64,000 nt of DNA from the NCBI RefSeq assembly GCF_014253075.1, contig NZ_JACLZJ010000003.1, positions 62,001 through 126,000 of the forward strand, written 5' to 3'. Below, in pieces: positions 52,973-61,089 of the stretch. The position numbers and the translations under genes are program-made. The DNA comes from Ochrobactrum sp. CM-21-5. Lineage in GTDB: Bacteria > Pseudomonadota > Alphaproteobacteria > Rhizobiales > Rhizobiaceae. Position 1 is the first letter of the stretch. Every line of letters begins with the position of its first letter. The notes under the pieces were generated by a model that saw only the letters and a list, made by a program, of their open reading frames with translations, was not told the DNA's origin and ran no database searches.

Positions 52973-53713
52973 TCATTCCGCCAAAGCCGCGATGAAACGG
53001 CTCACCGAGACCGGCATGCCATACATCAAAGCGTCCGCCGTCAATCCGTGCCCGATAGAGACTTCGCTCAATTGCGGCACGCGCCGCACCAGCGCGGGAA
53101 GGTTTGCCACCGTCAGATCGTGTCCGGCATTGACGGCAAGACCGAGCGCTGTTGCCGCGTCGGCGGCCTTGCCAAGATAGTCCAGTTCACGGGCACAGGC
53201 CGCAGGATCGTCATAAGTGGCACCGTAAGGGCCGGTATAAAGCTCGATACGATCAGCTCCCATGGCCTTGGCTTTTTCAAAGCCAAGCGGATTCGGGTCG
53301 GCAAACAATGACACCCGCATCCCGCGCGACTTCAGCCGCTCAACGATCGGCGCCAGAAAATCGACTTTCGACACAAAATCCCAGCCATGATCGGACGTCG
53401 CCTGCATCGGATCGTCCGGCACCAGCGTCACCTGTTCCGGCTCATGCCTTTCCACCAGATCGAGAAACGCATCGCTGGGAAAGCCCTCTATGTTGAATTC
53501 GGCCTGCGGAAATTCATCGTCGATCAATGCCCGTATATCGGCAAGGTCGGAGAAACGGATATGGCGCTGATCGGGGCGCGGATGTACGGTCAACCCTGCA
53601 GCGCCAGCCGCAAGCGCTGCGCGCCCCAGACCCGTAACACTCGGCCACGGCAGGTCACGACGGTTGCGCAACATGGCTATGGCATTGAGATTGACCGACA
53701 ATTTTGCTGGCAT
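52973..53713 (-). CDS. pdxJ: Pyridoxine 5'-phosphate synthase PdxJ
   Basis: 246 residues, the usual length. [16 protein letters not shown] at the N-terminus, [14 protein letters not shown] near residue 40, FNIEGFPSD near 73 and [15 protein letters not shown] near 193 match PdxJ, a TIM barrel that condenses deoxyxylulose phosphate and 3-amino-2-oxopropyl phosphate into pyridoxine 5'-phosphate. ATG 53713 gives the family length; upstream in-frame codons to 53884 do not resemble PdxJ. pdxA and acpS, common neighbours elsewhere, are not here. Vitamin B6 supply for the several PLP enzymes nearby is a coincidence of function, not an operon. Confidence 0.94.
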   Translation of the reverse strand: MPAKLSVNLNAIAMLRNRRDLPWPSVTGLGRAALAAGAAGLTVHPRPDQRHIRFSDLADIRALIDDEFPQAEFNIEGFPSDAFLDLVERHEPEQVTLVPDDPMQATSDHGWDFVSKVDFLAPIVERLKSRGMRVSLFADPNPLGFEKAKAMGADRIELYTGPYGATYDDPAACARELDYLGKAADAATALGLAVNAGHDLTVANLPALVRRVPQLSEVSIGHGLTADALMYGMPVSVSRFIAALAE

Positions 53714-54079
53714 AGAGGCTCTGCTCCCGGTGTAGAGAAGTTTCAGGAAAGCACGGATCGACTTTCTGCTGAAACGCAGCGAAACGAAAACTGGAGGCGG
53801 TTCTCCTAAACAACAACGAGAAACGATCCAGCTACCCCGCCTTATATCGTTCACTGAAACAAAGTGTGAGTGTTTTCCAGCCACACCCAGTTTTCAATCT
53901 TAAAATACTGCTGCGCAGAAGCATTTTTGCCTTGAGGTTAACGGGGCGCACAACAAACTGGGCTTGCACTGCAGAGACTATCGGCGCGAAAATAGCAGAT
54001 GCTCTATCGCAACCTTACCCTGTCTCAGGCGTTCAGTTTCAGTCGAAAAAACGCGACGCCGCGAAAATGGAGGTCAGCA
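53714..54079. other. Intergenic region between pdxJ and the STAS-like gene
   Basis: About 365 bases with divergent flanking genes, so both promoters should be here. GGAGG lies 7 bases before ATG 54080. I see no operator, hairpin or small gene I can support. Confidence 0.4.
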
Positions 54080-54478
54080 ATGCGCAACGAAGACGTGCCC
54101 GTCATTCGCCGTATCCCCACGAACAGGGATGACGTTTTCGCTTTTGCGATTGAAGGGCATCTGAACGACGCCGCGCTTGAAAACCTCTATGGTCTGCTCG
54201 ACGCAGCCTATGAGGAACACGACGAGATAGACCTCCTCATCCGCCTCACAGGCTATGACGGTGTGGATTGGGGTGCGGCTTTCTCGGAAAGCATGTTGTC
54301 CATGCGCGCCAAATCGCTACGGCATCTGCGCCGCTACGCGATTGTCGGCGGGCCGCTCTGGATCCAGGCAAGCGCGACGCTGATGCAGCCGTTCATCTCA
54401 ATCGAATTGCGGGTTTTCGAAGAAGAGGAAGAAAAAGAAGCCTGGAGCTGGCTGGAAGCCAAGCCCGCCAGAGATTGA
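54080..54478 (+). CDS. STAS/SpoIIAA-like protein
   Basis: 132 residues. The pattern FAFAIEGHLNDAALENLYGLL then IDLLIRLTGYDGVDWGAAFSE and RYAIVGGPLWIQASATLM matches the SpoIIAA-like (DUF STAS/SEC14-type) family, small cytosolic beta-alpha proteins thought to bind lipids or act as scaffolds. There is no Ser at the anti-sigma-factor phosphorylation site that I can identify. A run of Glu residues (EEEEEKEAW) precedes the C-terminus. It is convergent with the Dda-like helicase, and their stop codons abut at 54478/54479. Function unknown. Confidence 0.72.
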   Translation: MRNEDVPVIRRIPTNRDDVFAFAIEGHLNDAALENLYGLLDAAYEEHDEIDLLIRLTGYDGVDWGAAFSESMLSMRAKSLRHLRRYAIVGGPLWIQASATLMQPFISIELRVFEEEEEKEAWSWLEAKPARD

Positions 54479-55600
54479 TTATTTTACAATCGTCAAACGT
54501 TCGGCCGCGCGCGTGATCGCGGTGTAAAGCCAGCGCTCGCGTGTATCGCGAAAAGCAAAGCTTTCGTCGAAAAGTACGACTTCATCCCATTGCGAACCCT
54601 GCGCCTTGTGCACGGTCAGGGCGTAGCCATAATCGAAATCATCGTAACGTTTTTTGGTCTGCCACGGAATTTCCGTATCGGGATCTTCAAACTGCGCCTT
54701 GAGCAGCTTGATCTTGGCCACGCCGCGATCTTCGTCTTCCGGCGACACGAGCAGGTTGATCCCCGGCTTCACAGTTTCCTTCGACGATGTCATGACCTTC
54801 CACAACGAACCGTTGAGCAAGCCCTTCGCCGGATCATTACGCAGACAGACCAGCTTGTCGCCCGCCTGCGGATAGTCCGCGCTAAAGTTCTTCAGCTCGC
54901 GCAGCCGCTGATTATAGCGCCGCCGTGTGCGGTTGGTGCCCACCAGAACCTGATCTGCGGCCAGTACCATATCCTGATTGACGTCGTACTTTGTGATAAC
55001 TTTCGCCGCACCATAATCGCCAAGGGAAACTTCCCGTCCCTCGCGCACATCGAGCGCCAGCCGGATGATCGGGTTGTCCCGCGCCTGACGATGAATTTCC
55101 GTCAGAAGATAATCCGGCTCATGCTCGGTGAAGAACCCGCCGCCGGAAATCGGCGGCAGCTGCCCCGGATCGCCAAGAACCAGAATCGGCGTGCCGAAGC
55201 TCATCAGATCGCGCCCAAGCGCTTCATCCACCATCGAGCACTCATCGACCACGATCAACGCCGCCTTGGCGACCGGGCTTTGCCGGTTCAGCGAGAATGT
55301 CGGTGCGATGGATGTCTTGCCGGTCGTCTCGTCCTCGATGGCTTCTTCACCGCGCGGACGATAGATCAGAGAATGCAGTGTGCGTGCATTGCTGGCACCC
55401 TTGGAACGCAGAACCTGCGCGGCCTTGCCGGTGAAGGCCGCAAACTGCACCTCGCCATCGACATGTTCGGCAAAATAACGCGCGAGCGTGGTCTTGCCCG
55501 TGCCCGCATAGCCGAACAACCTGAAAATGGGGCGGCGGCCTTCCTTGAGCCATTGGCCCACGGCCTTGAGCGCCTGATCCTGTTCCGGTGAAAACTGCAT
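54479..55600 (-). CDS. Dda/RecD-like superfamily 1 helicase
   Basis: 373 residues. Walker A GYAGTGKTTLARYF at residue 29, Walker B LIVVDECSMVDE near 116 and GDPGQLPPISGGGFF near 143, then the C-terminal helicase motifs ALTVHKAQGSQWDEVVLF near 322 and LYTAITRAAERLTIV at the end. The order and size resemble phage T4 Dda and short exonuclease V alpha-like (RecD2-type) 5'-3' DNA helicases. No nuclease domain. No RecB/RecC genes are nearby and rhizobia use AddAB, so it is probably an independent helicase. It abuts the STAS-like gene with no gap. Confidence 0.85.
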   Translation of the reverse strand: MQFSPEQDQALKAVGQWLKEGRRPIFRLFGYAGTGKTTLARYFAEHVDGEVQFAAFTGKAAQVLRSKGASNARTLHSLIYRPRGEEAIEDETTGKTSIAPTFSLNRQSPVAKAALIVVDECSMVDEALGRDLMSFGTPILVLGDPGQLPPISGGGFFTEHEPDYLLTEIHRQARDNPIIRLALDVREGREVSLGDYGAAKVITKYDVNQDMVLAADQVLVGTNRTRRRYNQRLRELKNFSADYPQAGDKLVCLRNDPAKGLLNGSLWKVMTSSKETVKPGINLLVSPEDEDRGVAKIKLLKAQFEDPDTEIPWQTKKRYDDFDYGYALTVHKAQGSQWDEVVLFDESFAFRDTRERWLYTAITRAAERLTIVK

Positions 55601-55669
55601 GCCCCTTCAGACAGGATTCGGAACATAAGAGCAAGATCAAACCGTGATCAAATGCACCAGCTCCCGGGC

Positions 55670-55822
55670 CTTAAGCATGTCTCCCAAAAGCGGGAACCGC
55701 CTACGCAAGGAAATCAGTCCACTGGACTGATTTCTGCCCCCCGCTGCGATGGGAGAAAGATATATTTAAAAACAAAGGCTTAAAGCGTATTTCATGGATA
55801 TGATAAAATGCGAAACGCTTTA
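55670..55822. repeat. Degenerate intergenic repeat with palindromes
   Basis: AAGCATGTCTCCCAAAAGCGGGAACCG resembles the GCATGTCCCGAAAAGTG unit of rhizobial mosaic elements. It is followed by AAATCAGTCC-ACT-GGACTGATTT (55711-55733), a perfect 10-base inverted repeat, and by AAAGCGTATTTCATGG with its partner TGCGAAACGCTTT (55787-55822), which can form a terminator-like hairpin at the end of the dehydratase gene. Similar to the element at 50352. Confidence 0.5.
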
Positions 55823-56782
55823 GCCGACAAGCATGGCAAAACGGTCGAGATCGACATTGCCGCCGCTGACAATGACACCAACGCGTTTGCCGCGAAGCTT
55901 CGCCGCCATTTGCCGCGCCCCTGCAAAAGCAAGACAGCCGGTCGGCTCGACGACCATCTTCATGCGGGAGGCAAAAAACTTCATGCCCTGCACCAGCTCG
56001 TCATCGCTCACCGCAAGAATGTCTTCCACCATCTCGCGAATAATCGCAAAGGTCATATCGCCCAATGCCTGCGTCTGGGCACCATCGGCCAGTGTCTTTG
56101 GTGTGTCGATGTGCACAATCCTGCCTGCACGCAGTGATTGCTGCCCGTCATTCCCCGCTTCCGGCTCCACGCCGAACACTTGGCATGTCGGCGAGAGCGC
56201 CTTTGCCGCCAATGCCGACCCCGCAAGCAGTCCGCCGCCGCCAAGGCATACGAACAGCGCGTCCAGCGGTCCCGTTTCCTCAATCAGCTCCTTGGCCGCG
56301 GTGCCTTGTCCGGCAATGATATCAGGGTGATTGAAGGGTGGAATAAGCGTCAATCCACCTTCTTCCGACAAGCGCCGCGAGATGACATCACGATCTTCCT
56401 TGTAGCGGTCATAGGTGACGACTCTGGCGCCGTAACCTCGCGTGGCCTCCAGTTTCGTGGCAGGCGCATCCTGCGGCATGATAATGGTCGCTTCGATGTC
56501 GAGCAGCTTTGCGGAAAGTGCGATGGCCTGCGCATGATTACCAGACGAAAAAGCCAGCACGCCGCGCTGCTTCTGCGCATCGGTGAAACGCGACAAGGCG
56601 TTGAAACCGCCTCTGAACTTGAATGCGCCAATACGCTGAAAATTCTCGCATTTGAAGAAGAATTGCGCGCCGGTTTCCCGTTCCATCGTAGAAGAAGTGA
56701 ATACGGGCGTGCGATGGGCATGCCCTTCAATCTGTCTTGCTGCCGAAACGACATCGTCATAGGTGGGAAGTCCGCTCATCAT
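55820..56782 (-). CDS. Threonine dehydratase-like PLP enzyme
   Basis: 320 residues, fold type II. The PLP Lys is in GAFKFRGGFNALS near residue 53; SSGNHAQAIALSAK near 78 and the phosphate-binding CLGGGGLLAGSALAA near 178 are conserved. Without an ACT domain, it is the short catalytic-only form, like catabolic threonine dehydratase, serine racemase or threo-3-hydroxyaspartate ammonia-lyase. Exact substrate is open. The LysE-type exporter gene begins upstream on the same strand (18 bases gap), suggesting a threonine/serine-related unit. A repeat with a terminator-like hairpin follows. Confidence 0.82.
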   Translation of the reverse strand: MMSGLPTYDDVVSAARQIEGHAHRTPVFTSSTMERETGAQFFFKCENFQRIGAFKFRGGFNALSRFTDAQKQRGVLAFSSGNHAQAIALSAKLLDIEATIIMPQDAPATKLEATRGYGARVVTYDRYKEDRDVISRRLSEEGGLTLIPPFNHPDIIAGQGTAAKELIEETGPLDALFVCLGGGGLLAGSALAAKALSPTCQVFGVEPEAGNDGQQSLRAGRIVHIDTPKTLADGAQTQALGDMTFAIIREMVEDILAVSDDELVQGMKFFASRMKMVVEPTGCLAFAGARQMAAKLRGKRVGVIVSGGNVDLDRFAMLVG

Positions 56783-56800
56783 TATCCCCTTTGAATACGA

Positions 56801-57400
56801 TTATTTCAGCATTGGCCACAGGCTCGCCACCAGCAGCAGCGCCATGATGATATTGAACCATTTGAGCCGCACCGGATCGGACAACCAGTTGCGCAGAAGC
56901 GTGCCGAACCCCGCCCAGACAGACACGCTCGGTAGATTGACGATGGCAAAGGCCAAACTGACCAGAAACACGGCCAGATAGTAATTGTCATGCGTTGCAT
57001 AGGTGGCGATGCCGGTGATCGCCATCACCCACGCCTTCGGATTGACCCACTGAAATGCCGCGGCCTGAAGGAAGGTCATGGGCCTGCCTTCGCCCCCCTC
57101 TTTTGCCTCGCCGATGGAGCGTGATGTAGCAATCTTCCAGGCGAGGTAAAGCATGTAGGCCCCGCCCGCGAATTTAAGTCCTGCATAGAAAGACGGTACG
57201 GTTTCAATCAGCGTTCCCAGCCCGAAACCAACCGAAAGCAGCAGCACGAAAAACCCGATACCAATACCCAGCATATGCGGAATCGTGCGACGGAAACCGT
57301 AATTTACGCCTGAGGCGAGGAGCATCAAATTGTTGGGGCCCGGCGTCACGGATGTGACGAATGCAAAGACCAGCAGCGCCAGAAATATTTCAGCAGACAT
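56801..57400 (-). CDS. LysE/RhtB-family amino-acid exporter
   Basis: 199 residues with about six membrane segments. FVTSVTPGPNNLMLLASGVNYG near residue 14 is the LysE signature, and AAAFQWVNPKAWVMAITG near 118 the second. Exports an amino acid or derivative driven by proton motive force. ATG 57400 has GGAGG 10 bases upstream. It is encoded 18 bases before the dehydratase-like gene and probably shares its transcript; substrate is unknown, though threonine or serine would fit that partner. A strong terminator (57441-57474) separates it from ilvH. Confidence 0.88.
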   Translation of the reverse strand: MSAEIFLALLVFAFVTSVTPGPNNLMLLASGVNYGFRRTIPHMLGIGIGFFVLLLSVGFGLGTLIETVPSFYAGLKFAGGAYMLYLAWKIATSRSIGEAKEGGEGRPMTFLQAAAFQWVNPKAWVMAITGIATYATHDNYYLAVFLVSLAFAIVNLPSVSVWAGFGTLLRNWLSDPVRLKWFNIIMALLLVASLWPMLK

Positions 57401-57440
57401 AATCGATTGATCCTCCGAGAGGCACAAATTAGCTCAATAA

Positions 57441-57474
57441 AAAACCGGCACAATCGAAACATTGTGCCGGTTTT
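57441..57474 (-). terminator. Terminator of ilvI-ilvH
   Basis: AAAACCGGCACAAT-CGAAAC-ATTGTGCCGGTTTT, a 14-base perfect stem with a six-base loop, and TTTTTTATT on the minus strand. About 80 bases past the ilvH stop. Confidence 0.93.
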
Positions 57475-57553
57475 CGGTGAAATTGTACCGATTCCGAACG
57501 GAGGTTTGCGGCATGCTGCGGCTCAGTTGGAGCCGGATGTCGCCCCCGCCGCC

Positions 57554-58126
57554 TTACATTCCTTCCGGACCGCGGTTCATCGCCGCCACGCCAGTGCGGC
57601 AGATTTCAACCAGGCCGAGCGGCTTCATGATCGAGATGAACTGATCGATCTTGGCAGACTTGCCGGTGATCTCCAGAATGAAATGCTCGGTCGTGGCATC
57701 CACCACCTTCGCCTTGAATGCATCGGCCAGGCGCAGGGTTTCCGCGCGCGCCTCGCCTTTACCGGCCACCTTCACCAGCGCCAGTTCGCGTTCGATGGGA
57801 CGGTCATGACCAAGCTCGGCAGCGCGATGGCTCAAGTCCACCACCCGGTGCACCGGCACGATACGCTCAAGCTGGTGACGAATCTGGTCGAGCACATGTG
57901 GCGTGCCGCGCGTGACGACAGTAATGCGCGACAGATGTCGTTCATGCTCGGTTTCAGAAACGGTCAGGCTTTCGATATTGTAGCCGCGACCGGAAAAAAG
58001 GCCGATCACGCGGGCAAGCACGCCCGGCTCGTTGTCCACCAGGACGGCAAGCGTGTGGGTTTCCGGCGTTTGGGTTTCGGCAGCGATAAAATAGGCCGAG
58101 CCGGAAGCTAGGTTTTGTGCGTTCAT
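57554..58126 (-). CDS. ilvH: Acetolactate synthase small subunit IlvH
   Basis: 190 residues (E. coli IlvH: 163). The ACT domain starts at about residue 22: THTLAVLVDNEPGVLARVIGLF then GYNIESLTVSETEH, where valine binds in known IlvH proteins. The C-terminal half (from VERIVPVHRVVDLSH) dimerises with and activates the catalytic subunit. It begins 17 bases after the ilvI stop, and the pair ends at a strong terminator. End-product inhibition by valine is expected from the family. Confidence 0.94.
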   Translation of the reverse strand: MNAQNLASGSAYFIAAETQTPETHTLAVLVDNEPGVLARVIGLFSGRGYNIESLTVSETEHERHLSRITVVTRGTPHVLDQIRHQLERIVPVHRVVDLSHRAAELGHDRPIERELALVKVAGKGEARAETLRLADAFKAKVVDATTEHFILEITGKSAKIDQFISIMKPLGLVEICRTGVAAMNRGPEGM

Positions 58127-58143
58127 AAGTGTGTTCCTCCGGT

Positions 58144-59949
58144 TCAGACGAGCGCGCGGCCCTTGGCGTCAATGGCATTGGCAACGGCTTCATCTGTGGC
58201 CTCGTCGGGCAACAGCATTTCATTGTGCGCCTTGCCGGATGGGATCATCGGGAAGCAGTTCGCCAGATTGGCGACACGGCAATCGAAAATGACCGGCTTC
58301 CTGATGTCGATCATTTCCTGAATGGCGCTGTCGAGATCGGCGGGCTTGTCGCAACGGATACCGTGCGCGCCGTAGGCTTCCGCCAGCTTTACGAAATCCG
58401 GCATAGCTTCCGTATAGGAATGCGACAGACGGTTGCCGTGCAACAGCTGCTGCCACTGGCGAACCATGCCCATATACTGGTTGTTCAGGATGAATATCTT
58501 GATCGGCGCATCGTGCTGGATGGCAGCCGACATTTCCTGAATGCACATCTGGATCGACGCATCACCGGCAATATCGATGACCAGCGCATCGGGATGCGCG
58601 ATCTGCACGCCGAGTGCGGCAGGCAAGCCATAGCCCATCGTGCCGAGGCCGCCGGATGTCATCCAGTGATTGGGCTCATCGAATCCGAAGAACTGCGCCG
58701 CCCACATCTGATGCTGGCCGACTTCGGTGGTGATGAACGTTTCGCGGCCTTTACTCAGTTCATAAAGCCGCTCGATGGCATATTGCGGCATGATCACGTC
58801 CTTGTTCGACGCATAAGCCAGTGAATTGCGTGCGCGCCAGCGCTCGATCTGCTCCCACCATGCGGCAATGGCCTTTTTCTCCGGCTTTTTTTCGGAAGCG
58901 CGGAACTGGCGCACGATATCTTCCAGCACATGGGTAACATCGCCGATGATCGGCACGTCGACACGAACGGTCTTGTTGATCGACGACGGATCGATGTCGA
59001 TATGGATTTTCTTCGAATTCGGGGAAAAGGCATTGAGACGGCCGGTAATACGGTCATCGAAGCGCGCACCGACGCACAGCATGACGTCGCAGTCATGCAT
59101 GGCCATGTTGGATTCGTAAGTGCCGTGCATACCCAGCATTCCGAGCCAGTTTTTGCCCGATGCCGGATAGGCGCCAAGCCCCATCAGCGTCGATGTGATC
59201 GGGAAGTTGCCGATTTCCACCAGCTCGCGCAGCAGATGGGATGCTGCCGGGCCGGAATTGATCACGCCGCCACCCGAATAAATGACGGGCTTCTTCGCAT
59301 TGACGAGCAACTGGACCGCTTCCGCGATGGCCCGGGCATTCCCGTCCAGAACAGGACGGTAGCTGGTGCGCGGAGCGGTTTCCGGCGGCGTATAGATCCC
59401 CGTGGCAAACTGGATGTCCTTGGGAATATCGACAACGACGGGGCCCGGACGGCCGGTGGAAGCGACATGAAAAGCTTCATGGAGAACGCGCGCGAGATCA
59501 TTGACGTCCTTCACCAGCCAGTTGTGCTTGGTGCAAGGGCGCGTAATGCCGATCGTATCGCACTCCTGAAAGGCATCGGAACCGATGAGCGACGTCGGCA
59601 CCTGGCCGGAAATGCAGACCAGCGGGATCGAATCCATCAGTGCGTCCTGTAAAGGTGTAACGGCATTCGTTGCACCCGGTCCCGAGGTGACGAGCATTAC
59701 CCCTACCTTGCCGGTCGAACGGGCATAGCCTTCAGCGGCGTGACCCGCGCCCTGCTCGTGCCGAACAAGAATGTGCTGGACCTTGTCTTGTTGGAACAGC
59801 TCGTCATAGATCGGAAGCACCGCGCCACCCGGATATCCGAAAATATGCTCCACGCCCTGATCGATCAGCGCCTGGATAACCATTTCCGCTCCGGTCATCT
59901 CGCGTGTGTTGGCGCTTGTCGCCTCCGGCTCGTGTTTACCTGCAGTCAT
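58144..59949 (-). CDS. ilvI: Acetolactate synthase large subunit IlvI
   Basis: 601 residues. ThDP-dependent condensation of two pyruvates (or pyruvate and 2-ketobutyrate), the first shared step of branched-chain synthesis. HEQGAGHAAEGYARSTGK near residue 63 carries the cofactor-activating Glu; the FAD-binding segment VKDVNDLARVLHEAFH is central; IDIAGDASIQMCIQEMSAAIQHDAPIKIFILNNQYMG near 465-500 binds ThDP and Mg2+. ATG 59949 follows an unannotated leader peptide and terminator (59997-60106), so attenuation by branched-chain amino acids is likely. Cotranscribed with ilvH. Confidence 0.95.
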   Translation of the reverse strand: MTAGKHEPEATSANTREMTGAEMVIQALIDQGVEHIFGYPGGAVLPIYDELFQQDKVQHILVRHEQGAGHAAEGYARSTGKVGVMLVTSGPGATNAVTPLQDALMDSIPLVCISGQVPTSLIGSDAFQECDTIGITRPCTKHNWLVKDVNDLARVLHEAFHVASTGRPGPVVVDIPKDIQFATGIYTPPETAPRTSYRPVLDGNARAIAEAVQLLVNAKKPVIYSGGGVINSGPAASHLLRELVEIGNFPITSTLMGLGAYPASGKNWLGMLGMHGTYESNMAMHDCDVMLCVGARFDDRITGRLNAFSPNSKKIHIDIDPSSINKTVRVDVPIIGDVTHVLEDIVRQFRASEKKPEKKAIAAWWEQIERWRARNSLAYASNKDVIMPQYAIERLYELSKGRETFITTEVGQHQMWAAQFFGFDEPNHWMTSGGLGTMGYGLPAALGVQIAHPDALVIDIAGDASIQMCIQEMSAAIQHDAPIKIFILNNQYMGMVRQWQQLLHGNRLSHSYTEAMPDFVKLAEAYGAHGIRCDKPADLDSAIQEMIDIRKPVIFDCRVANLANCFPMIPSGKAHNEMLLPDEATDEAVANAIDAKGRALV

Positions 59950-59996
59950 TGTTCTCTTCCCGTCTCGTCTGCATTTCGATTGTCAGGTTTGGATAA

Positions 59997-60020
59997 TAAA
60001 AAAGGCCCCCGAGGGAGCCT
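59997..60020 (-). terminator. Attenuator terminator of ilvIH
   Basis: On the minus strand AGGCTCCC-TC-GGGGGCCT followed by TTTTTTATTATC. It lies between the leader peptide stop (60053) and ilvI (59949), the position of an attenuation terminator. Confidence 0.85.
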
Positions 60021-60027
60021 GTCTTTC

Positions 60028-60075
60028 GCGCATGGGAGCTTTCGCCGGGTGGTTACACCACCCTGCCCATGCGCG
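60028..60075 (-). promoter_or_regulatory. Attenuator hairpin over the leader peptide codons
   Basis: CGCGCATGGG (60028-60037) pairs with CCCATGCGCG (60066-60075), a perfect 10-base stem, with an inner stem GGGTGGT/ACCACCC (60047-60063) that includes the leader's Val-Val-stop codons. A ribosome at the leader's end would open this hairpin, coupling leader translation to the terminator downstream. Confidence 0.75.
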
Positions 60076-60106
60076 CCCGTACTACAAGAATAATAATCGT
60101 GTTCAT
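60053..60106 (-). CDS. Leader peptide of the ilvIH operon (17 residues)
   Basis: ATG 60106 to TAA 60053: Met-Asn-Thr-Ile-Ile-Ile-Leu-Val-Val-Arg-Ala-Arg-Met-Gly-Arg-Val-Val. Eight of 17 codons specify Ile, Leu or Val, including ATT ATT ATT CTT GTA GTA in a row, the pattern of ilv attenuation leaders. No Shine-Dalgarno precedes it, and the predicted promoter (TTGACG at 60143-60138, 17-base spacer, TACTGT at 60120-60115) would start RNA within a few bases of the ATG, so it is probably leaderless, as known for trpL in Sinorhizobium. It is too short for standard gene calling. Its product may also act in trans, but that is speculation. Confidence 0.85.
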   Translation of the reverse strand: MNTIIILVVRARMGRVV

Positions 60107-60114
60107 GGGAGCGG

Positions 60115-60143
60115 ACAGTAATCGGCGTAAATCGCGTCGTCAA
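60115..60143 (-). promoter_or_regulatory. Sigma-70-like promoter of the ilvIH leader
   Basis: On the minus strand TTGACG, 17 bases, TACTGT. The predicted start falls at about 60106-60109, at or just before the leader ATG. Confidence 0.6.
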
Positions 60144-60256
60144 CGCATAAATACGCTCATCTGGATATTTTCTTCCGCATTGCCGCTTCATTCGATAATT
60201 TTATTTCAAAAGGCTACAGTCAAGGCCGTGGCATCGACGCAACACGGTTGGACACC

Positions 60257-61048
60257 TTACGCGCATACGCGATTGCGCCCCATATTCTTGGCAGCGTACA
60301 GCATCTTGTCTGCGCGCCCGTAAAAATCCTTCGACGTTTCGCGCCGGTCCCAGACCGCCAAACCGATACTCACCGTCACTTGCAGCTTCGTATCGCCAAG
60401 ATCGATCTCCAGTGCGGATATCGCCTTGCGGATGCGATTGGCGAGCTTGACCATCAGCTCTGCGTCCATATTGGGCGCCAGCACCGCAAATTCCTCGCCG
60501 CCCAGCCGCGCCACGACATCGTGGTAGCGCGTGTAGTCCCGCAGGCAGCGCGCCACTTCCTGCAGCACGACATCGCCGATGTCGTGCCCATAGATGTCAT
60601 TGACCGATTTGAAATGATCCAGGTCGATGATCATCAATCCCACGGGCCTGTCGATGCGGCTGAACTGTACCAGATATTCCCGCATCGCTTCGTCGAAATA
60701 ACGCCGGTTCTGCATGCCGGTTAGACTGTCGGTCAGCGCGGCCAGTTCAAGACTCTCGGAACGTTCCGAAAGGTTGCGGGTGATAATCTGCAGCTTGCCG
60801 CGATCAAGCGCTTCCGTGCGTATCTGGGGGTAGATAAGGAAGACACCGCAGGCAATAGTCGCAACCAGAACCCATATGGCGGCAAGACTGAGTTTTCCGA
60901 GGAAGGTCACGATCTCGGCAACGGAAGGCTCGAACACCATGGTTTCCAGATGGCCCAGATCAACGTAAACGCGATAGAGCAGCGCCCCGATCCCGCACAT
61001 CAGGATAATCAGAATAAAAAATGCCCGCTCCGACTTGTAAAATCGCAT
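60257..61048 (-). CDS. Diguanylate cyclase (GGDEF) membrane protein
   Basis: 263 residues. Two membrane segments (residues 9-29 and 50-75) are followed by a coiled-coil-like linker and a GGDEF domain from about residue 105 (LTDSLTGMQNRRYFDEAM). The active site is intact: LGGEEFAV near residue 182. The inhibitory site is also present: RYHD five residues before GGEEF, so the enzyme should be product-inhibited by c-di-GMP. No EAL domain or sensory domain. It lies between the ilvIH leader region and miaA; no functional link to either is evident. Confidence 0.92.
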   Translation of the reverse strand: MRFYKSERAFFILIILMCGIGALLYRVYVDLGHLETMVFEPSVAEIVTFLGKLSLAAIWVLVATIACGVFLIYPQIRTEALDRGKLQIITRNLSERSESLELAALTDSLTGMQNRRYFDEAMREYLVQFSRIDRPVGLMIIDLDHFKSVNDIYGHDIGDVVLQEVARCLRDYTRYHDVVARLGGEEFAVLAPNMDAELMVKLANRIRKAISALEIDLGDTKLQVTVSIGLAVWDRRETSKDFYGRADKMLYAAKNMGRNRVCA

Positions 61049-61089
61049 AGTCCACGCCCGCCTCTCCTGAGACGGAGAGTGCCAGCGAG

